The notes under the pieces are model-generated. The model made no database searches. It had not been told where the DNA came from and worked only from the letters and a program-made list of their open reading frames with translations. From positions 536,605-600,604 of the forward strand of contig NZ_FNOV01000001.1 of assembly GCF_900107135.1 (NCBI RefSeq): 64,000 bases of DNA, given 5' to 3'. A program made the translations under genes and the position numbers. This document shows positions 1 through 9,100 of this stretch, in pieces. This stretch comes from Hymenobacter psychrophilus. Its GTDB lineage: Bacteria > Bacteroidota > Bacteroidia > Cytophagales > Hymenobacteraceae. Position 1 is the stretch's first letter. The number at the start of each line of letters is the position of its first letter.

Positions 1-54
1 CGCATAAGAATAGGGGTTGGGGGATGAGCTTTGAAAAAGAAGGAAGAGCGGCTA

Positions 55-705
55 TTATATGGGCTTGAACATGGCGTTGCCTTTCACCATGTAATGCCAC
101 ATACTTCGGGGATACACCCCCTTGTCACCACCGGGCAGCACAGAGTCGCGCAGGGCGATGGTAGCACTTGCTGGGGTCAGCTCGCCCATTAGGCCAGTGG
201 TAATTTTGTAGTACACGGTATCGGCGGTCAGGCTGGTCACTTCGGCCAGCATGTACGCCTTGCCAGCGTCGGCCCGGTAACGGTCGCTCAGCTGCACGCC
301 GGCATCATCTTCGACCAGTTGTACGGCCGCTTTTTCACCTGCCAAAGCGGTAGCGGGCTTGGGGTCGCTGAACCAGCCAACTCCGAAAATAAAGGCCAGC
401 GTAAGTCCAAACAGAATGAGCACCGCGAAATTGCTGACCGGGTAGCGGGCCTGCTGCTGCAACTGCTGCACCGGCGGGCGGTAGCTCTCGGGCATCTGCT
501 TGAGCTTGGCAATCGTCTGCTGGCAGTGGCCGCACACGGTGACGCTGGTTTTGGTGAACGGGAAAATCGGCGTCCAGAACAGGCTGGCGTAGCGCGAGAA
601 AACCGTAGCGCTGAGCTGGCCCGTACTGCCGCAGTGCGTGCAGGCGGTGGCAGGCAGGGGCGCACTAAGCAGGCAGGAAGTGCCGGTACCGTAGAAAAAT
701 AGCAT
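55..705 (-). CDS. Zinc-ribbon membrane protein, Bacteroidota family
   Basis: A 216-residue protein of unknown function. The N-terminus MLFFYGTG, two CxxC pairs (C22/C25 and C58/C61) that can form a zinc ribbon, and the FSRYASLFW...PFTK stretch between them resemble a small zinc-ribbon family I recognise from Bacteroidota. One membrane helix follows at about residues 92-112. The remaining 100 residues are polar and of no known fold to me. The ATG at 705 is kept because the conserved-looking MLFFYGTG begins there. It is transcribed leftwards and apparently alone. A role in metal sensing or membrane quality control would be guesswork. Confidence 0.75.
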   Translation of the reverse strand: MLFFYGTGTSCLLSAPLPATACTHCGSTGQLSATVFSRYASLFWTPIFPFTKTSVTVCGHCQQTIAKLKQMPESYRPPVQQLQQQARYPVSNFAVLILFGLTLAFIFGVGWFSDPKPATALAGEKAAVQLVEDDAGVQLSDRYRADAGKAYMLAEVTSLTADTVYYKITTGLMGELTPASATIALRDSVLPGGDKGVYPRSMWHYMVKGNAMFKPI

Positions 706-863
706 TCAGTAGTTTTTAGACAATAATTGCGGAAAAATATACGCCCCACGGCGGCACGAATAACGGAGGAAATCCTGAATTTCCTGCTGGTCTTTAAATC
801 TATCAGCTTCGGGGTATCCGGCGGCGAAGCTCGTAGCTTTACGGCCCGCTTTTCTGCTGCTTT

Positions 864-2105
864 ATGGATACCCCCGCCGCGTCAACCGCGCCCCGCTCAG
901 CCCTGACGTTTATTTTCATCACCCTGCTGCTCGATGTTACGGGTATCGGCATCATCATTCCCGTCATTCCAAAGCTGATTCAGCATCTGACGGGCGGCTC
1001 GGTGAGCGAGGCAGCCCAAGTAGGCGGCTGGCTGGTATTTGCCTACGCGGCCATGCAGTTCCTGTTTTCGCCGGTGCTGGGCAACCTCTCCGACCAGTTC
1101 GGGCGGCGGCCGGTGCTGCTGTTTTCGCTTCTCGGCTTCGGGGTCGATTACCTGTTTCTGGCCTTCGCCCCCACCCTGGCCTGGCTGTTTGTGGGCCGGG
1201 CTATTGCGGGCATCACCGGGGCCAGCGTTACCACGGCCTCCGCCTACATTGCCGACGTATCGACGCCCGAAAAGCGGGCCCAGAACTTTGGGTTGATTGG
1301 GGCAGCGTTTGGGCTGGGCTTCATTCTGGGGCCGCTGCTGGGCGGGGTACTGGGCGAATACAGTCACCAGCTGCCGTTTCTGGCCGCCGCGGGCCTCACG
1401 CTGCTCAATGTGGTATATGGCTACTTCGTGCTGCCCGAATCGTTGCCCGTTGAGCGGCGGCGGGCATTTGCCTGGAAGCGGGCCAACCCCATCGGCAGCC
1501 TCCGGATGCTGGGGCGCTATCCTGTTATTCTGGGGCTGGTAGCTTCGCTGCTCTTCCTCTACGTGGCCGCCCACGCCACTCAAAGCACCTGGACCTACTA
1601 CGTGATGGAGAAATTTGCCTGGAGCGAAAAGTGGGTGGGCTACTCGCTGGCCGCCATCGGGCTACTGGTGGCCATTGTGCAGGGCGGCCTCATCCGGCGC
1701 ATCAACCCAGTGCTGGGCCCCAAACGGTCGGTGTATCTGGGGTTGCTGCTCTATGCGCTGGGCTTCGTGCTGTTCGCCTTTGCCAGTAAAGGCTGGATGA
1801 TGTTCGCCTTTTTGGTGCCCTACTGCCTGGGCGGCATTGCCGGCCCGGCCTTGCAGGGCATTATTTCGGGCCAGGTGCCAGCCAACGAGCAGGGCGAGCT
1901 GCAGGGCGCCCTCACCAGCCTGATGAGCCTCACTTCCATCGTGGGCCCGGTGCTCATGACAAGCCTGTTCTCCTACTTCACCCGCCCCAGCGCCCCGGTG
2001 TATTTCCCCGGCGCGCCCTTCATTCTGGCAGCCGTACTTACCCTCATCAGCGTGACCCTGGCCGCCCGCTCGCTGGCCAGCTACGTCGCGCCGGTGAACG
2101 AGTAA
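864..2105 (+). CDS. MFS transporter, TCR/Tet-like drug exporter family
   Basis: This 413-residue protein has the length and 12-helix hydrophobic pattern of the major facilitator superfamily. The loop between helices 2 and 3 carries [15 protein letters not shown], a good match to MFS motif A (GxLaDrxGrkpv). The opening [22 protein letters not shown] is typical of the TCR/Tet (TetA-like) group, which exchanges drugs for protons across the inner membrane. GITGAS and [16 protein letters not shown] match the group's helix 4-5 region. Many chromosomal members do not confer tetracycline resistance, so the substrate is open. It is monocistronic, convergent with the next gene. Confidence 0.88.
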   Translation: MDTPAASTAPRSALTFIFITLLLDVTGIGIIIPVIPKLIQHLTGGSVSEAAQVGGWLVFAYAAMQFLFSPVLGNLSDQFGRRPVLLFSLLGFGVDYLFLAFAPTLAWLFVGRAIAGITGASVTTASAYIADVSTPEKRAQNFGLIGAAFGLGFILGPLLGGVLGEYSHQLPFLAAAGLTLLNVVYGYFVLPESLPVERRRAFAWKRANPIGSLRMLGRYPVILGLVASLLFLYVAAHATQSTWTYYVMEKFAWSEKWVGYSLAAIGLLVAIVQGGLIRRINPVLGPKRSVYLGLLLYALGFVLFAFASKGWMMFAFLVPYCLGGIAGPALQGIISGQVPANEQGELQGALTSLMSLTSIVGPVLMTSLFSYFTRPSAPVYFPGAPFILAAVLTLISVTLAARSLASYVAPVNE

Positions 2106-2125
2106 GGGGCATAGGAGTTCGGATG

Positions 2126-2806
2126 CTAAGCGTGCGTTTGCACCCGCAGTTCCAGCTTTTTTCCCGCCGGGTTCAGGCCCTCGAACGCGCCCTGTTCCAG
2201 CCCCGGTGTGTTTGGGTGCAGATAATAGTCGTTCGTTTCAACTACCCGGTGCCAGCGCAGGGTAGCCAGTTCCAGATATATCAGCCAAGTGGTTGCTGGT
2301 GGCACCTGGCCGGGCAGAGGTTCAATCAATTGCAGAAACAGTCCGTCGGACCACTCGCGGCATAATTCGCATACGAGTTGCCCGTGCAGGCCGGCAATTT
2401 CGGGCGCAGTATGCAGGCGGTAGAGCCCCGGAAAGTGTCCCCGGTCCTCCAGCCCGTCCCACGCCTCCCACCAAATCTCAAACTCCCGACTAACTGCCCC
2501 CGATTCCTGCTCGGTGGTAAGCAAGCGGAGCTGCTCGTTTTGAAACAGCACCACAGGCACTTCCGGAATCGGCGGCGGCCCGGGCGGCGGCTGGTAGCCG
2601 AACAGCTTCCGGATGGGCAGAATGATTTTTGCCCCGGCGCTCCAGACGCCGTAGCCAATTCCCAGTACCAGCAACGCCCCTATTCCTATAATCACAACCG
2701 GTATGGCCATCAGTACCAGCAATACCGAGCTGGACGCGTCCTTCCACCAGGAAGTGGGAGGTACCGGCGGCGGCGGAATGATGGTTTGTTGAACGGTGAA
2801 GGGCAT
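2126..2806 (-). CDS. Hypothetical membrane protein
   Basis: A 226-residue protein I do not recognise. The first 20 residues are proline-rich (PPPPVPP). A long hydrophobic stretch at about residues 28-58 would form one or two membrane helices and is followed by a basic segment and a second proline-rich linker (YQPPPGPPPIPE). The C-terminal 140 residues are soluble and tryptophan-rich, with one CELC pair. Two in-membrane segments and a soluble tail suggest a membrane-anchored domain. Its stop lies 20 bases from the convergent MFS gene; an inverted repeat sits upstream of its start. Confidence 0.65.
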   Translation of the reverse strand: MPFTVQQTIIPPPPVPPTSWWKDASSSVLLVLMAIPVVIIGIGALLVLGIGYGVWSAGAKIILPIRKLFGYQPPPGPPPIPEVPVVLFQNEQLRLLTTEQESGAVSREFEIWWEAWDGLEDRGHFPGLYRLHTAPEIAGLHGQLVCELCREWSDGLFLQLIEPLPGQVPPATTWLIYLELATLRWHRVVETNDYYLHPNTPGLEQGAFEGLNPAGKKLELRVQTHA

Positions 2807-2849
2807 GCGGTGAGGCGAATCTGAGGAGTCCTTATTAACTCAAGTTAGG

Positions 2850-2976
2850 AAGAACGATGTAAGGGCGGGGCTTGTCCCCGCTCGCCACTGCAACGAGGCA
2901 CGACTGGCCTCTATCCACCGTTCAACGATACTGTGCAACGACGGGCGGGGGCAAGCCCCGCCCTTACATCGTTCTT
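2850..2976. repeat. Intergenic inverted repeat (palindromic element)
   Basis: Arms at 2850-2874 and 2952-2976 are perfect 25-bp reverse complements (core GATGTAAGGGCGGGGCTTG), with looser pairing continuing inwards over about 10 more bases. The spacer of about 55 bases is not repeated elsewhere in the window. It sits between the divergent starts at 2806 and 3075, so it is not a simple terminator. The core resembles other intergenic repeats here in size and layout but not in sequence. Confidence 0.85.
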
Positions 2977-3074
2977 CTCCAACCCACTCCGCAACTTAGG
3001 TTTTTCTGCAAACAGAAGCCGGTTTCTGAGCAAAAGGCACTGTACCTTTAAGTGGATTTCCTGACCCGCCGCGC

Positions 3075-6000
3075 ATGCCTGCTTCCCTCCCCGACCTGCC
3101 CCTTTTCGCCGTTGCCCCTACCCCCGTGCCTACCCGACCCCTGCCCGATGCCACGCCCTTTCTGGCGCGCATCGCCCGGGAGCTGGTGGCGCAGTACGGG
3201 CCTACCGGGGAGCTGTCGGATTTGGTGGTGGTGGTGCCCACGCGGCGGGCGGTGGTGTACCTGCAGAACGAGCTGAGCCTGGCCGCCGAAACCGGGCAGG
3301 CCGTGTGGAGCCCCCGGGTGGCGGCCATGGAAGACTACATGGTGGAGCTGGCCGGCGTGCGGGTCGAAGAGCCCATTGCCCTGCAGCTGCTGCTGTTTGA
3401 AATCCTGCAGGATATCGATCCGCAGCTCGATTTCGACCAGTTCGTGGGCTGGTCTAACTTGCTGCTCCAGGACTTTTCGAGCCTCGACCAGAACCTGGCC
3501 TCGCCCCGCAAGGTGTTCGAATACCTGAGCCAGGCTAAGGCGCTGGAGCGTTGGGATTTGGGAGCCGAATACCAGCCCCTGGATTCCACCACGGCCTATT
3601 TTCGCTTCTGGGATGACCTCGACAAGGTGTACTTCCGCATAAAGAAGCGCATGCGGCGCGACCACCTGGCCTACCCCGGCCTGGCCTACCGCCTGGCCCA
3701 GCGCCGGGTGCGCGAGCGGCTCGAAGCCGATGAGGAGCTGCCCCGCCACGTATTCGTGGGCTTGGGCTTTTTGTCGAAAGCCGAAGAGCGGCTCATCCGC
3801 CACCTGCGCAAGGCTGGCCGGGCCGAAGTGTATTTCGACGGCGACGCTTTCTACCTGGAGCCCGGCTCGCCCAACCGCGCCGGCCAGCACCTGCGCCAGT
3901 ACAAGGAGCGCCTCGATTTACCCTGGGAAAACTTCGGCGGGCCGGCCGAGCTGCTGCGCCAGCTGCCGCGCACCGTGCGCATGGTGGGCGTGGCCAACTC
4001 CTCGATGCAGGGCAAGGTGGCCGGCCAGCTGCTAGCCGCCGCCCGGCAGGCCAACCCCAACGCCAAAGTAGCGGTGGTGCTGCCCGATGAAACCCTGCTG
4101 CTGCCCGTACTCCACGGCCTGCCCCTGCGCGAGGTGCCCGAGTACAACGTCACAATGGGCCTCAATTTCCAGAGTACGCCCCTGTTCAACCTCGTGGATC
4201 TGCTGTTTGAAGTGCACCTGACCGGCGTGCGCGAAGGCTCGCAGGAAACGGGCTACGGCGTGCCCCGCTACCACCACCTGGCCGTGAGCAAGCTGCTGCA
4301 GCACCCGTTTCTGCGCCGCTACCAGGGCTGGCTCGACAAGCAGGACGACCCCGCCGGCCACGGCATGCTGGACAAGGTGTGCCGCGCCATCGTGCAGCGC
4401 CACGCGGTGCTGCTGCCGGCCGAGGAGCTGGTGGAACTGGGCCAGGGCCATCCGCTGCTGGAGGCCCTGTTTGCCACCTGGAACAACTGCGACGACATTA
4501 TTGCCGCCTGCAACACGCTCATCGACCTGCTCAAAAAGGCCTACCAGGACCAGCATTCGGCTATCGAGGCCGAGTACCTCTACCTGTTCTACACCCTCGT
4601 CAAGCGGCTGCACTCGGTGTTCGACTGCCGGGAGCAGCGGCTGTCGGTACGCTCGTTCCGGCGGTTTTTGTACGAGCAGATGCGTAACACTCGCCTGCCC
4701 TTCAGCGGCGAGCCGATTGCCGACGTGCAGGTAATGGGCCTGCTCGAAACCCGGGCCCTCGACTTCGACCACGTTATCATCCTGAGTTGCAACGAGAACG
4801 TGCTGCCGGCTCCCAAGCGCCATAGCTCCCTGTTCCCCTACGACGTGCTCACGACCTTCGGCCTGCCCACCTACGCCGACCATGAGGCGGCCACCGCTCA
4901 TCAGTTCTGGCGCCTGCTGCAGCGCACCCGCAACGTCGATTTGCTGCACATTCTGCCCGGCGCCGAGGGCACCCGCACCGGCGAGCGAAGCCGCTTCCTG
5001 CTGCAACTAGAAAATGATCTAGCCCTGCAGAACCCCGCGTTGGAGCTGCTGGATTTGACCGTTTCTACCTCAATTCAGGCGGGCGCCTCACCCCCTGGCC
5101 CCCTCTCCGAAAAAGGACAGGGGGAACTAGCTTCTAGCTCTTTTTCTAGCTCTAAAAAATTAAAGGCTAGTTCCCCTTCTCCTTTTTCGGAGAGGGGGCG
5201 AGGGGGTGAGGCGCCCGTTAGCACCGACCTCACGCTCGAGAAAGACGCTGGGATGCTGCTGGCGCTGCGGGAGTTGCTTACCAAAGGCCTTTCGCCCACG
5301 GCCCTCAACCAGTACCTGGGCTGCTCGCTACAGTTCTATTTCCAGCGGATTGCCAAATTCAAGGAAAACCAGGAGGTAGAGGAGGTGCTGGACTCCGCCG
5401 AATTTGGCACGGCCGTGCACGATGCGCTGGAGGAGCTGCTGACGCCCTTCGCGCAGATTATCCGCCGCAAATCGGTGGCTGCTACGGCCCCGCCCCTCAC
5501 GGCCTCCGACATTCCGGGCCTTGTGGCCCTGGCTCCCATTATGGTAGCCAAGGCCTTACGCAAAGAAGAAGCCGGCCGCCACGCCCGCGCCGATGAGGGC
5601 CTCAACCATGTGCTGGGCCAGGTGGCCAAGCGGCTCGTGCGGCGCTACCTCGAAAGCCTGCTCGAAACCGAGGGCGCCCTGCCTTTGCACATCCAGGGAT
5701 TGGAGGAGGAATTACACGCAACTGTGTTCGTGGCACTAGTGGAGGGTGAAAAGCTGGCGGTGCGGCTGCTGGGCAAAGCCGACCGCGTAGACCAACTGCC
5801 CAACGGCGACCTGCGGGTAGTGGATTACAAAACGGGCCTCGTGGAGAAGTCTCAGCTGCAGCTACTCAAGCGCAACGAAGCGCCGGAAATGGCCATTGAC
5901 CGCCTGCTCACCGACGCCACCCCTTCGGCCGACAAGGTGCGGCAGCTCTGGCTCTACCGCTTCATGCTGGCCCAGCAGGGTCGCCCCGCCGCCGACGCGG

Positions 6001-6209
6001 CCATCATTTCGCTTCGCAACCTGGCGGCTGGCCCCATGTCGGCCGATATGAGCTTCCTGACGGCCGACGGCCAGGATTTCAACCGCCACAGCGAGGAATT
6101 GCTGGGCCAGCTGGTGCGCCGCATCCTCGACCCCGCCGAGCCTATCCGCAAAACCGACGACCTCGACAAGTGCCAGTACTGCGCCTATCGGGGCATTTGT
6201 GCCCGGTAG
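3075..6209 (+). CDS. AddB/RecB-like PD-(D/E)XK nuclease with in-frame palindrome
   Basis: A 1044-residue protein resembling AddB-type subunits of bacterial double-strand-break resection enzymes. The N-terminal 650 residues are helicase-like (VVVVPTRRAVVYLQNEL) without an intact Walker A. The C-terminus holds a RecB-type nuclease: VVDYKTG, with D917 and K919 as catalytic candidates, and four cysteines (C750, C1033, C1036, C1042) placed like the 4Fe-4S staple of AddB nucleases. Residues 669-714 are encoded by a 136-bp palindrome lying in the linker before the nuclease domain; the reading frame stays open. A TAccTTTa promoter-like core lies at 3043-3050. No AddA-like partner is in the window. 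Confident on family, less on exact role. Confidence 0.88.
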   Translation: MPASLPDLPLFAVAPTPVPTRPLPDATPFLARIARELVAQYGPTGELSDLVVVVPTRRAVVYLQNELSLAAETGQAVWSPRVAAMEDYMVELAGVRVEEPIALQLLLFEILQDIDPQLDFDQFVGWSNLLLQDFSSLDQNLASPRKVFEYLSQAKALERWDLGAEYQPLDSTTAYFRFWDDLDKVYFRIKKRMRRDHLAYPGLAYRLAQRRVRERLEADEELPRHVFVGLGFLSKAEERLIRHLRKAGRAEVYFDGDAFYLEPGSPNRAGQHLRQYKERLDLPWENFGGPAELLRQLPRTVRMVGVANSSMQGKVAGQLLAAARQANPNAKVAVVLPDETLLLPVLHGLPLREVPEYNVTMGLNFQSTPLFNLVDLLFEVHLTGVREGSQETGYGVPRYHHLAVSKLLQHPFLRRYQGWLDKQDDPAGHGMLDKVCRAIVQRHAVLLPAEELVELGQGHPLLEALFATWNNCDDIIAACNTLIDLLKKAYQDQHSAIEAEYLYLFYTLVKRLHSVFDCREQRLSVRSFRRFLYEQMRNTRLPFSGEPIADVQVMGLLETRALDFDHVIILSCNENVLPAPKRHSSLFPYDVLTTFGLPTYADHEAATAHQFWRLLQRTRNVDLLHILPGAEGTRTGERSRFLLQLENDLALQNPALELLDLTVSTSIQAGASPPGPLSEKGQGELASSSFSSSKKLKASSPSPFSERGRGGEAPVSTDLTLEKDAGMLLALRELLTKGLSPTALNQYLGCSLQFYFQRIAKFKENQEVEEVLDSAEFGTAVHDALEELLTPFAQIIRRKSVAATAPPLTASDIPGLVALAPIMVAKALRKEEAGRHARADEGLNHVLGQVAKRLVRRYLESLLETEGALPLHIQGLEEELHATVFVALVEGEKLAVRLLGKADRVDQLPNGDLRVVDYKTGLVEKSQLQLLKRNEAPEMAIDRLLTDATPSADKVRQLWLYRFMLAQQGRPAADAAIISLRNLAAGPMSADMSFLTADGQDFNRHSEELLGQLVRRILDPAEPIRKTDDLDKCQYCAYRGICAR
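5081..5216. repeat. Palindromic repeat inserted in frame in the nuclease gene
   Basis: Left arm 5081-5131 and right arm 5166-5216 are 51-base reverse complements with about three mismatches; the core reads CTCACCCCCT and CCCCCTCTCCGAAAAAGGA. The 34-base spacer is AT-rich with repeated CTAGCTCT. The whole unit is translated without a stop, giving a Ser/Pro/Gly-rich low-complexity peptide (GASPPGPLSEKG ... SPFSERGRGGEAP) between the helicase-like and nuclease domains. Its composition and sequence differ from all intergenic repeats in the window. Confidence 0.92.
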
Positions 6210-6212
6210 CGT

Positions 6213-6752
6213 TTAGCCACTCACCTGCTGGTAGCGTTGGTGCCACTCGCGCCAAAAGGCCTCATACCCAGCGGCATCCTCCGGGTCATCTTGTGGCGCT
6301 TTCGGCTTGCTGCTTTGGTAAAAGGTGTGAACTTCATCCACAAACCGCAGCACAGTATGCTGGTATTCCTGGCTGGTTATAACGGCCTGTTCGCCTTCCG
6401 GAGCAGTCAACCGCACCTCTTCCGCAGTGTGCTCTACCGACCAATCGGCGCCATTCGGGCAGCCAAATACCAGTACGTCGCCGGAAACAGCATCGGGGTT
6501 GGGCCACATGGTAAAGCCACAGCAGGGCAGCAGCTGGTCGCCAACAGGGGCGGCAGGCGTATGGTCCAGGCTGAGCGTACGCAGCAGGAACAGGGCCGCC
6601 GCGCTTACGGTCCAAGTTCCTTGACTGGCATCAGACAGGATGGTGTTTCCAATGCGGGCCAGCACCTTGCCGTGCGCACACAGGTCCAACTCCTCATCCA
6701 GATTTTCCATCCAGCCAATGCTCAGCAGCCGTAATTCAAACTGATTTTTCAT
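6213..6752 (-). CDS. Hypothetical protein
   Basis: A 179-residue soluble protein I cannot place. It has no signal peptide or membrane helix. It contains a CC pair (LLPCCGFTMW), a further cysteine in VFGCPNGADW, and an acidic, aromatic C-terminus (FWREWHQRYQ). Its size and acidic, tryptophan-rich composition recall small immunity-type proteins, but I see no toxin gene beside it, so this is only an impression. Its stop is 3 bases from the end of the nuclease gene, so the two are convergent and tightly packed; its start is divergent from the deaminase gene. Confidence 0.6.
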   Translation of the reverse strand: MKNQFELRLLSIGWMENLDEELDLCAHGKVLARIGNTILSDASQGTWTVSAAALFLLRTLSLDHTPAAPVGDQLLPCCGFTMWPNPDAVSGDVLVFGCPNGADWSVEHTAEEVRLTAPEGEQAVITSQEYQHTVLRFVDEVHTFYQSSKPKAPQDDPEDAAGYEAFWREWHQRYQQVSG

Positions 6753-6781
6753 ACTGAATCAACTTTGCCAACTGGCGAAGA

Positions 6782-6789
6782 TACCTTTG
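6782..6789 (+). promoter_or_regulatory. Bacteroidota -7 promoter core
   Basis: TACCTTTG matches the Bacteroidota sigma consensus TAnnTTTG exactly. A TTTG at 6764-6767 is a candidate -33 box, though the 14-base gap is short. It lies 25 bases before the deaminase ATG at 6815. Confidence 0.6.
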
Positions 6790-6814
6790 CTGCTCACTTA
6801 CGAACGCAATTACT

Positions 6815-7249
6815 ATGGACGAATTCATGCAGGCCGCCATCGACGAAGCGCGCCAAGGCCGCCAGGAAGGCGGTATTCCGATTGGCTCGGTGCTCGTGCG
6901 CGATGGTAAGCTCGTGAGCCGCGGGCGCAACAAGCGCGTGCAGGAGGGCAATGCCATCAAGCACGGCGAAATGGATGCCCTGATGAACGCTGGCCGCCAG
7001 CGCACCTACCGCGACACGGTGCTCTACACCACCCTGATGCCCTGCTTTATGTGCGCCGGCACCATTGTGCAGTTCAAAATCCCGAAAGTGGTGGTGGGCG
7101 AGGCCCGCACCTTTGGCGAGTCGAAGGCCTTCCTCGAAAGCCACGGCGTGGAAGTGGAAATTCTCGACCTCGACGAGTGCGTGCGCATGATGGAAAGCTT
7201 CATCGAAGAAGAGCCCGAACTCTGGAACGAAGACATTATGGAGCTATAA
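6815..7249 (+). CDS. Cytidine/deoxycytidylate-type nucleoside deaminase
   Basis: A 144-residue zinc-dependent deaminase. The catalytic signature is visible as HGEMDAL (zinc-binding His and catalytic Glu) and PCFMC (the two zinc cysteines), with the expected spacing of about 30 residues. The opening FMQAAIDEARQGRQEGGIPIGSVLVRDGKLV fits the CMP/dCMP deaminase fold, and the overall look is closest to fungal-type cytosine deaminases and guanine/tRNA-adenosine deaminase relatives. The base it acts on cannot be decided from these motifs. It is followed by a rho-independent terminator at 7270-7319. Confidence 0.85.
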   Translation: MDEFMQAAIDEARQGRQEGGIPIGSVLVRDGKLVSRGRNKRVQEGNAIKHGEMDALMNAGRQRTYRDTVLYTTLMPCFMCAGTIVQFKIPKVVVGEARTFGESKAFLESHGVEVEILDLDECVRMMESFIEEEPELWNEDIMEL

Positions 7250-7269
7250 GTCATTCACTTACGTATAAG

Positions 7270-7319
7270 AGCCGGAAGTGCCTGCCGAAAACGGCCGCCG
7301 CTTCCGGCTTTTCTTTTTT
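7270..7319 (+). terminator. Rho-independent terminator
   Basis: A 9-bp stem (AGCCGGAAG at 7270-7278, CTTCCGGCT at 7301-7309) is followed by TTTTCTTTTTT. It ends the deaminase transcript and stops only 6 bases before the ATG of the next gene at 7326, so that gene must either be read through or have its promoter inside this hairpin. Confidence 0.8.
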
Positions 7320-7325
7320 CCTGCC

Positions 7326-7649
7326 ATGCCCGATTTACCTGCATCCGACGCCCCATTCGCCGCTACCAAAAAGTGCCCGCACTGTGGCCGCTGGACCGAA
7401 TGGCAGCAACAACCCACCGACCGCTGCCAGCACTGCGGGCAGGAATTGGAGCCGTACCGCGCCGCCGCCGATGAGCACCGTCAGCAGCAGGCCGATGCGC
7501 CCCTTTCCGACCGCCTGATGCTCATCGAAATCAAGCCCGATGACAACCCGGTCATCAAGTTTTTCAAGTACCTCATCCGGGGTGGGCAGCTGGCTTTCGG
7601 CGCCCTAATGGCCTTTTTTGTGTGGCTGGTGACGGTGGCGGCCGGATGA
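7326..7649 (+). CDS. Small zinc-ribbon protein with C-terminal membrane helix
   Basis: A 107-residue protein of unknown function. An N-terminal zinc ribbon is formed by KCPHCG and RCQHCG (two CxxC pairs 18 residues apart), followed by a charged middle and one membrane helix at about residues 84-105 next to the C-terminus. An upstream ATG in frame at 7278 lies inside the terminator hairpin and is a poor start, so I use the ATG at 7326. Its TGA overlaps the ATG of the following membrane protein (ATGA), so the two are translationally coupled. Confidence 0.75.
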   Translation: MPDLPASDAPFAATKKCPHCGRWTEWQQQPTDRCQHCGQELEPYRAAADEHRQQQADAPLSDRLMLIEIKPDDNPVIKFFKYLIRGGQLAFGALMAFFVWLVTVAAG

Positions 7650-8059
7650 GTGGCCGCCGCCGGCTCCCGGCCGAGTTGCGCCACCCGCTGTTTGTAGCCG
7701 GCATGGCCATCTACCTGGTACTCATCCTCTACAAAACCGGCAGCCCGCTGATAGCCGGCTGGCCCCGGCCCCCGGCCCTGCTGCGGGCCCACCTCGCCGA
7801 CGCGCTGGCCCTGCCCCTGCTGCTCACGCTGGAGCTGTGGGGGCTGCGGCGCTACTACTTCCGGCGGCCGGCCTTCGTGCTGCCGCCGTCCTGGGTTTTT
7901 AGTACCTGGCTGGTGTTCAGCCTGTGGTTTGAGTGGCTGCTGCCCCGCTTCGATGCCCGCGCTACCGCCGACTGGGGCGACGTGCTGGCCTACGCGCTGG
8001 GCGGGCTGGTATTCGGATACTGGCTGAACCGCCCCGCCGGGACCGAAACCCAACCTTGA
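7646..8059 (+). CDS. Small multi-spanning membrane protein
   Basis: A 137-residue protein with about four hydrophobic segments separated by short Arg/Pro-rich loops. The pattern (short helices, WFEWLLP, then DWGDVLAYALGGLVFGYWLNRP at the end) recalls VanZ-like small membrane proteins, but this is a weak impression. The start at 7646 overlaps the stop of the zinc-ribbon gene by the ATGA arrangement; an upstream TTG/ATG in the same frame would overlap that gene more deeply. The coupled pair probably makes one membrane complex. Confidence 0.7.
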   Translation: MSGRRRLPAELRHPLFVAGMAIYLVLILYKTGSPLIAGWPRPPALLRAHLADALALPLLLTLELWGLRRYYFRRPAFVLPPSWVFSTWLVFSLWFEWLLPRFDARATADWGDVLAYALGGLVFGYWLNRPAGTETQP

Positions 8060-8185
8060 GAGCCATTTTGAGCTTGCAGCCTCGTATTTTGGCCCCGTCG
8101 GCGCCCGCCGATGGGGCTTTGCGCTGCCTTTGCGCTGCGCCCGTTTATTCCAGCTCCTGGCCTCTACATTCCAGCTTCTACCAAA

Positions 8186-9010
8186 ATGACCACTGATGTA
8201 ACCCACGTTCTTATCGCCTACTGGGAGCGGTTTTTGTTTGTGCTGCCCAAGCTGCTGATTGCTCTGGTGCTGCTGGCGGTGGGCCTGTTCGTTGCCGGCC
8301 GGCTCAGCACCCTGCTCAGCCACCGCCTGCACCGCCGTTCCGCCGACCCACTGCTGGCCGATTTCCTCACCCAGATAAGCAAGTGGGCGCTGGCCCTGAT
8401 TGCCTTTTTGATAGCCCTCAACGTGCTGGGGTTTACGGGCGTGGTGGGCAGTTTGCTGGGCGCGGCGGGCGTGTCGGCTTTTATTGTGGGCTTTGCCTTC
8501 AAGGATATTGCCGAGAACTTCCTGGCCGGCGTTATTCTGGCCTTCAACCGGCCGTTTCATATTGATGATACAGTGCAGGTAAACGACCTCGTGGGCCATG
8601 TAGTGGCCCTCAACCTGCGCACCACGCTTATGCGCACCTTCGATGGCAAGCACATATTTGTGCCCAACTCCATGGTGCTCAAGCAGCCGCTCACCAACTA
8701 CACCCGCGACGGCGACCTGCGCTCCGACTTCCTGCTGACCGTGGAACTGGGCGCCGACGGCACGCCCGACGATGCCAGCCGCATCATCATCAGCTACCTG
8801 CAAACCGTGCTTGAGGTGCAGACCGACGCCAAATCGCCCTACGTGAACCTGGAAAAGGCCGCCGCCACTACCGTCGACCTGCGGGTGTACTTCTGGGGCG
8901 ACTCGGAGGACTACCGCCGGGGCGTACTGCAGCTCAAAAGCCGCCTGATGCAGGAGGTGAAGCAGGAACTTGTCGGGGCCGGTTTCAGCGTGCCGGCGCT
9001 GGCGGGATAA
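8186..9010 (+). CDS. MscS-family mechanosensitive channel
   Basis: A 274-residue small-conductance mechanosensitive channel. Three N-terminal hydrophobic segments are followed by the pore-lining helix region (GSLLGAAGVSAFIVGFAFKDIAENFLAGV), which is the Gly/Ala-rich TM3 of MscS, then the beta domain (FHIDDTVQV...GHVVALNLRTTLMRTFDGKHIFVPNS) with the family's P-N-S ending. Such channels open on osmotic downshock in the inner membrane. The start is set at the ATG 8186, because the 25 residues encoded upstream are not MscS-like. The neighbour is a ClC channel, both being ion-flow proteins. Confidence 0.92.
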   Translation: MTTDVTHVLIAYWERFLFVLPKLLIALVLLAVGLFVAGRLSTLLSHRLHRRSADPLLADFLTQISKWALALIAFLIALNVLGFTGVVGSLLGAAGVSAFIVGFAFKDIAENFLAGVILAFNRPFHIDDTVQVNDLVGHVVALNLRTTLMRTFDGKHIFVPNSMVLKQPLTNYTRDGDLRSDFLLTVELGADGTPDDASRIIISYLQTVLEVQTDAKSPYVNLEKAAATTVDLRVYFWGDSEDYRRGVLQLKSRLMQEVKQELVGAGFSVPALAG

Positions 9011-9100
9011 CTTACTGCGGCCCGAATACGCGAACCGAGCGCGCTTTTCGTTAGGTTGCAGGTTCCTGCCCGCCGGGCCGTTCCGCGGCCCTCGCTGCCT

